A stretch of DNA of 35,712 nucleotides, taken from DASRDS01 sp035652495 (GTDB lineage Bacteria > Gemmatimonadota > Gemmatimonadetes > Gemmatimonadales > Gemmatimonadaceae). The position numbers and the translations under genes are program-made. Position 1 is the first letter of the stretch; the number at the start of each line of letters is the position of its first letter. The stretch is taken from assembly GCA_035652495.1 (NCBI GenBank), contig DASRDS010000040.1, forward strand, positions 1 through 35,712, read 5' to 3'. This document shows, one piece after another, positions 32,079 to 35,712 of the stretch. Below the pieces are notes generated by a model, which was not told where the DNA came from, did not search any database, and was given only the letters and a program-made list of their open reading frames with translations.

Positions 32079-34478
32079 TCAGTCCGTTCGGATCGCGGTC
32101 ACCGGATCAACGAGGGTCGCGCGTACGGCGGGAACGAGGGAGGCAGCCAGACCGGCGAGTGTGAGCGCCGCGGTCGCGCCGACCCAGGTCATCGGGTCGG
32201 CGCGGCTTACGCCGTATAACAAGGTTTCGAGGGCGCGCGTGACGAGGGCGCCTCCGACGACGCCAATCAAGAGGCCTAAGGCCACCATGCTCATGCCGTG
32301 CAGTGAGATCGTGCGGAGGGTGCGGGCGGCGGAGCTGCCGAGGGCGCTGCGGATGCCGATTTCGCGGGTGCGTTGGGCGACGGTGTAGCTCATCACGCCG
32401 TAGAGGCCGGCGACGGCTAGGACGATCGCGACGATCGCGAAGGTGCCGATGAGGGAGAGGTAGAAGCGCGGCGCGCCGACGCTTCGGGCGATCAGGTGGG
32501 TCATCGGTTGGACGTCGGCGACGGCGGCGCCCGGGTCGACGGAGTGGATGGCTTGGCGCACGGCCGACGCCATCAACGATGGGTCGCCGCGGGAGACGCG
32601 GACGAGCATCGGGAAGACCGTTTCGTCCGCGTTCGTCTGCGGGTAGGACCAGTACACCTCGGGGTGCGGCGGGTCGACCGGGCCGAAGTTGGCGATATCG
32701 CTCACGACGCCGACGATGGTCGCCATCCGCGTCGGGCCGAAGTAGAAGCGCTTGCCGAGCGCATCGCCGTTCGGAAAATCGCGGCGCGCCAGCGCCTGGT
32801 TCACGACGGCGACCAGTGGCACATCGGGGCGAGCGTCATCGTCGGCACGGAGCAGCCGCCCGGCGAGGAGTTGCTGGCCGGTGGCGCGAAAGAAGTCCGG
32901 CGTTGCGTCGCGATCTTCCATCACCGGCTCGTGCTCCGGATCATCCGGCGTACCCTCGTAGCGGTAGCCCGAGTTGTTCCCCCACTCCTGGTACGGCATG
33001 GCGGAAATGGCGCCGGCGCTTTGCACGCCGGGGATGTGCTCGATCGCGTCGATCGTCGGCATCAAGAATCGCCGTACGGCCTCGCCCTGCGCGTAGCGGC
33101 TCGGCGAGACCACGGTCGTGAGCGAGAGGAGCCGGCTCGGGTCGAACCCCGGGTCACGACTCACCAACTTCTGGAAGCCTCGCAACACGAGGCTCGCGGT
33201 GATGAGGAGTGTCAGCGAGAGAGCAACCTCGCCGACGACGAGCCCCGCCAGCAGTCGATGCTGCGCGAGGCCGGAGCCGCCGCCGCGTCCGCCTCGCAGC
33301 GCGTCCTGTGGATCCACGCCGGCGCTGTGCCAGGCTGGGAGCATACCGCAGATCAGCGCGATGACGGCGGTGAGGAGAACCGCAAACACCATCACGCGGA
33401 TCTCGATGCCAAGGCCGACCAGCTGTGGCACCTGCGCGCCGGCCAGCGAGCCGATGGTGCGGACCGCGAGCCACGCGAGACCGATACCCAAGAGACCGCC
33501 GAACCCCGTGAGCACGGCACTCTCGGCGATCACGGGCTGCATGAGATTCCAGCGGCTGGCGCCGATCGCGCTGCGCACGGCCATCTCGCGCTGACGGTTG
33601 ACGCCACGCGCCAGCAAGAGGCTGCCGACGTTCGCGGCGGCGATCAACAGTACGGCGCAGACGGCGCCGAAGATGAGCAGCAACGGCGTGCGGACGAGTC
33701 GGACGCTGTTCGCCTGCAGCGACGTCGCGAACGCCGACTCGCCCTTCATGTGCGGGTAGAGGGCGATCATCTGGTCCATGAGCGATCGCAGATCGCTCGT
33801 GGCGTTGGCCACGGTCGCGCCGGGCGCCAGGCGTCCCTGCACTTTCAGGAAGTTGTGTCCCCGCGACCCGCGCTCATCGGCCGTGAAGCGCATGGGCACC
33901 CACAGATCGGCCTCGAGATTCTGATTGCCATGCGGGACATGAAACCCAGCCGGCGCGATGCCGATGACCGTGTGGGCGATGCCATCGAGACGGATCGTCT
34001 GGCCAACCAGGCTGGGCTCACCACCGAACCTATCACGCCACAGCTCGTAGCTCATCACGACCACCGGATCGCGCGAGACGCTGTCGTCGGCGACGTCGAT
34101 CAATCGGCCACGAAAGGGGCGCACGCCGAGCATCGGGAACAAGTTCCCGGTGATACGGTAGGTTCGAACCTGGACGCCTTCGGTGCCGACGGACAGCAGC
34201 TTCGTGCCGAAGGCGGTCGCCGCGAGGGCCTGGATCTGCCGGAGGCCGCGCGCCAGATCCAGGTATTTCGGCGCCGAGAACGGGCAGTCTTCGCAGGTCG
34301 GTTCCGTGCGGTAGATCGTGACGAGCCGCCCAGGGTCGCGGAATGGCAGTGGGCGGAGCAGCGCCTGGTTGATCGCGCTGGCGATCGCGGTCGTCGCGCC
34401 CAGCCCCAGCGCGAGACACAGAATGGCGCAGATGCTGACCGTGGGTGCGCGGCGGAGCCGGCGGATGGCGTTGAGCAT
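32079..34478 (-). CDS. ADOP-family ABC transporter permease
   Basis: This 799-residue permease has two MacB-core plus FtsX units in tandem, the layout of the ADOP family (acidobacterial duplicated orphan permease). It starts MLNAIRRLRRAPTVSICAIL and has ALLRPLPFRDPGRLV. FtsX signatures are RQREMAVRSAIGASRW (first unit) and VAQRTREIGIRSALGS (second). The CEDC motif in RTEPTCEDCPFSAPKYLDLA is unusual. I chose the ATG at 34478 because the upstream extension lacks family features. No ATPase is encoded nearby. The substrate is unknown. Confidence 0.9.
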   Translation of the reverse strand: MLNAIRRLRRAPTVSICAILCLALGLGATTAIASAINQALLRPLPFRDPGRLVTIYRTEPTCEDCPFSAPKYLDLARGLRQIQALAATAFGTKLLSVGTEGVQVRTYRITGNLFPMLGVRPFRGRLIDVADDSVSRDPVVVMSYELWRDRFGGEPSLVGQTIRLDGIAHTVIGIAPAGFHVPHGNQNLEADLWVPMRFTADERGSRGHNFLKVQGRLAPGATVANATSDLRSLMDQMIALYPHMKGESAFATSLQANSVRLVRTPLLLIFGAVCAVLLIAAANVGSLLLARGVNRQREMAVRSAIGASRWNLMQPVIAESAVLTGFGGLLGIGLAWLAVRTIGSLAGAQVPQLVGLGIEIRVMVFAVLLTAVIALICGMLPAWHSAGVDPQDALRGGRGGGSGLAQHRLLAGLVVGEVALSLTLLITASLVLRGFQKLVSRDPGFDPSRLLSLTTVVSPSRYAQGEAVRRFLMPTIDAIEHIPGVQSAGAISAMPYQEWGNNSGYRYEGTPDDPEHEPVMEDRDATPDFFRATGQQLLAGRLLRADDDARPDVPLVAVVNQALARRDFPNGDALGKRFYFGPTRMATIVGVVSDIANFGPVDPPHPEVYWSYPQTNADETVFPMLVRVSRGDPSLMASAVRQAIHSVDPGAAVADVQPMTHLIARSVGAPRFYLSLIGTFAIVAIVLAVAGLYGVMSYTVAQRTREIGIRSALGSSAARTLRTISLHGMSMVALGLLIGVVGGALVTRALETLLYGVSRADPMTWVGATAALTLAGLAASLVPAVRATLVDPVTAIRTD

Positions 34479-34509
34479 GCTGCTGGGACACCGCGCGCGA
34501 GCCTTTGGT

Positions 34510-35097
34510 TTAAACTCGCGCGTTGAGTGCCGCGACGACATCGGCGGCGTTCGGGACGGTAAAGACGGCGCGATTGGCGCCATCAGCCAGGACGAGCTGA
34601 TCGTCCCGCCCGAGGCCGAAGAGCCACGACAGCCAACCCCAGCGTGGGCGCTGAGTCGACAGCGAGAAACCGGCTGGGCGTTCCCAGCGAACTGGCTTCC
34701 GATAGAGCGGGCCGTTTCGGGTATGCGGTACGAATACCCAGCCTTCGTTGCCGACGTAGAGATGACCGCCGACCGCCATGCGGCCCCGTTTTAGCCGGCA
34801 CATTAGGCGGGCGTCGTATTCGCCCGGCGGCGCGGCTGGGACGATTGGCCAGACACAGTGATAGACCACCTGTGTCAGCTGCCGCGTCGCGAAGCGCGCG
34901 AGCATGGTCACGAGGCCGCCGAACAGGAGGCCGCCGACCGCGGCGACCGTGATGACAAAACCCGGGCTCCCCTGGTTCGTGCGCATCATGAACATCGTCA
35001 TGGGGATGGCCCAGAGCAGAGCCAGGACAACCGTCGCACGGAGGAAGCTCGGCCCCGCTGACTGCTCGTACGCCGCGAGCGGTTGCAGATCGCGCAT
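34510..35097 (-). CDS. Membrane protein with a GRAM-like C-terminal domain
   Basis: This 195-residue protein starts at ATG 35097 with GGAGG four bases upstream. Two membrane helices (LRATVVLALLWAIPMTMFM, PGFVITVAAVGGLLFGGLV) precede a beta-rich domain (MAVGGHLYVGNEGWVFVPHT, FSLSTQRPRWGWLSWLFGLG, DDQLVLADGANRAVFTVPNA) that resembles a GRAM/PH-like fold. Function is unknown. It is probably co-transcribed with the ADOP permease 31 bp downstream. It is divergent from the second ADOP gene. Confidence 0.72.
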   Translation of the reverse strand: MRDLQPLAAYEQSAGPSFLRATVVLALLWAIPMTMFMMRTNQGSPGFVITVAAVGGLLFGGLVTMLARFATRQLTQVVYHCVWPIVPAAPPGEYDARLMCRLKRGRMAVGGHLYVGNEGWVFVPHTRNGPLYRKPVRWERPAGFSLSTQRPRWGWLSWLFGLGRDDQLVLADGANRAVFTVPNAADVVAALNARV

Positions 35098-35205
35098 TAC
35101 GCCTCCGGCAACACGGCGAGCACCGCACCTTCCATGAACAAAAGTTACGTGGTTGTGCGATTTCGACGCACGGCATCCCATGGGCGGGCGGGCAGTCGCC
35201 GACAA

Positions 35206-35246
35206 CACGATGTCAACTCGCTGGGAACGGCCGAGTTGACATCGTG
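35206..35246. promoter_or_regulatory. Perfect 15-bp inverted repeat in divergent gap
   Basis: CACGATGTCAACTCG (35206-35220) and its exact reverse complement (35232-35246) flank 11 bases. TTGACA is within each arm, pointing outward: towards the ADOP gene at 35282 and towards the GRAM-like gene at 35097. No T-run follows, and both genes read away from it, so it is more likely an operator than a terminator. Confidence 0.7.
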
Positions 35247-35281
35247 CGCGCGGCGGCATGGGGCTTCCCTGCCTCAGGAGC

Positions 35282-35712
35282 ATGGACGCTCTCCTCTATG
35301 ATGTTCGGGCCGCGCTTCGGCGCCTGCCGAAGACTCCGTGGTTTACGGTTGCCGTTGTCGCCACACTCGCTATCGCGACGGGCGCGAATACTCTGATTTT
35401 TAGTGTCGTCGACGGCGTGCTGCTGCGGCCGTTGCCGTTCGCGGCGCCGGCGCGGTTGGTGGCGGTCGTGAATCCGTCCGGACATAAGTCGTATGGCGTG
35501 TCCGTGCCCGATTTTGTCGACTGGCGACGGCAGGCGAGGCGCCTCGGGGCGCTGGCATCGTACGCACTCGGACCGGCGACCCTGACGGGGCGCGGGGCGC
35601 CCGAGCGACTGAATGCCGCGTTCGTGAGCGCGAATTGGTTCTCGATGCTCGGCATCGCGGCCGGTAGTGGGCGACTCTTTACGGCGAGCGACGATCGGCC
35701 CGAGGCGGCGCA
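35282..35712 (+). CDS. ADOP-family ABC permease, 5' part only
   Basis: An ATG at 35282 opens a frame that runs off the end of the window: MDALLYDVRAALRRLPKTPW, then FTVAVVATLAIATGANTLIF, LLRPLPFAAPARLVAVV and PDFVDWRRQARRLGALAS. This is the N-terminal unit of an ADOP permease (MacB core start plus first membrane segment). About 143 codons are present. AGGAG lies only one base before the ATG, which is closer than usual, yet no better start fits the family N-terminus. It is the second ADOP gene in the window, on the strand opposite to the first. Confidence 0.88.
   Translation, partial: MDALLYDVRAALRRLPKTPWFTVAVVATLAIATGANTLIFSVVDGVLLRPLPFAAPARLVAVVNPSGHKSYGVSVPDFVDWRRQARRLGALASYALGPATLTGRGAPERLNAAFVSANWFSMLGIAAGSGRLFTASDDRPEAA

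Noticed and set aside
32496..34526. Very long open frame on the plus strand opposite the ADOP permease
   Set aside because: Its composition (rich in Arg, His, Asp, Glu) is that of a high-GC shadow frame, it has no domain pattern, and the opposite strand is a clear permease.
1..35712. CRISPR array, insertion sequence or prophage
   Set aside because: No regularly spaced repeats, transposase, integrase or phage structural gene was seen.

Overview
The window is high-GC DNA from a Gram-negative bacterium with an outer membrane. It carries many lipobox lipoproteins, a SusC/RagA-like TonB-dependent receptor, outer-membrane barrel proteins, ADOP-type and MacB-type permeases, and a kinase-TolB-TPR fusion. 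This mix is typical of Gemmatimonadota and, less so, Acidobacteriota. That assignment is inferred from gene content; the window has no rRNA or phylogenetic marker.

Layout. 1-1599 (minus): a MacB-like permease followed by a MacA-like adaptor that runs off the window. 1734-5184 (plus): two overlapping lipoprotein genes, both predicted beta-propellers. 5146-8845 (mostly minus): an alpha/beta hydrolase, a barrel protein, DoxX, a small secreted protein and a TPR membrane protein in tight overlaps, then a DUF2378-like protein. 8897-10834: an ATP-grasp protein converging on an NmrA-like oxidoreductase with a small upstream partner. 10932-15458: an NTF2-like protein, a ferric-reductase-like membrane protein, a glycine-zipper lipoprotein and the TonB-dependent receptor. 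15468-15757: the decayed end of a HAF-repeat gene. 15809-17393: an HSL-type esterase divergent from a TetR regulator, with a clear palindromic operator between them. 17404-19060: an unknown protein and an SDR that lacks the usual catalytic tyrosine.

19061-22760 is an accessory, scarred region. It holds a frameshifted lipoprotein gene, a truncated nucleotidyltransferase with its small partner, a broken 5' half of tRNA-Arg(CCT), the intact tRNA-Arg(CCT), a membrane protein gene whose end runs antisense into that tRNA, a cupredoxin lipoprotein, and two separate dispersed repeat families (two copies each). This is the part of the window most likely to repay further work.

22769-27777 (minus): a NIPSNAP-domain protein, an NmrA-like protein, a lipoprotein, and a compact methyltransferase / NmrA-like / HxlR-SCP2 operon with overlapping genes and an AT-rich control region. 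28018-32069 (plus): a membrane Ser/Thr kinase with a TolB-like and TPR exterior, coupled by an ATGA overlap to a large lipoprotein. 32079-35097 (minus): an ADOP permease and a membrane protein with a GRAM-like C-terminus. A second ADOP permease starts at 35282 (plus) and leaves the window. A perfect 15-bp inverted repeat sits in the divergent gap before it.

No CRISPR array, complete insertion sequence, integrase or defence operon is visible. I did not find one clear new system. The best leads are the two repeat families and broken tRNA in 19-22.7 kb, the control elements at 16.75 kb and 35.2 kb, and the methyltransferase/NmrA/HxlR operon.
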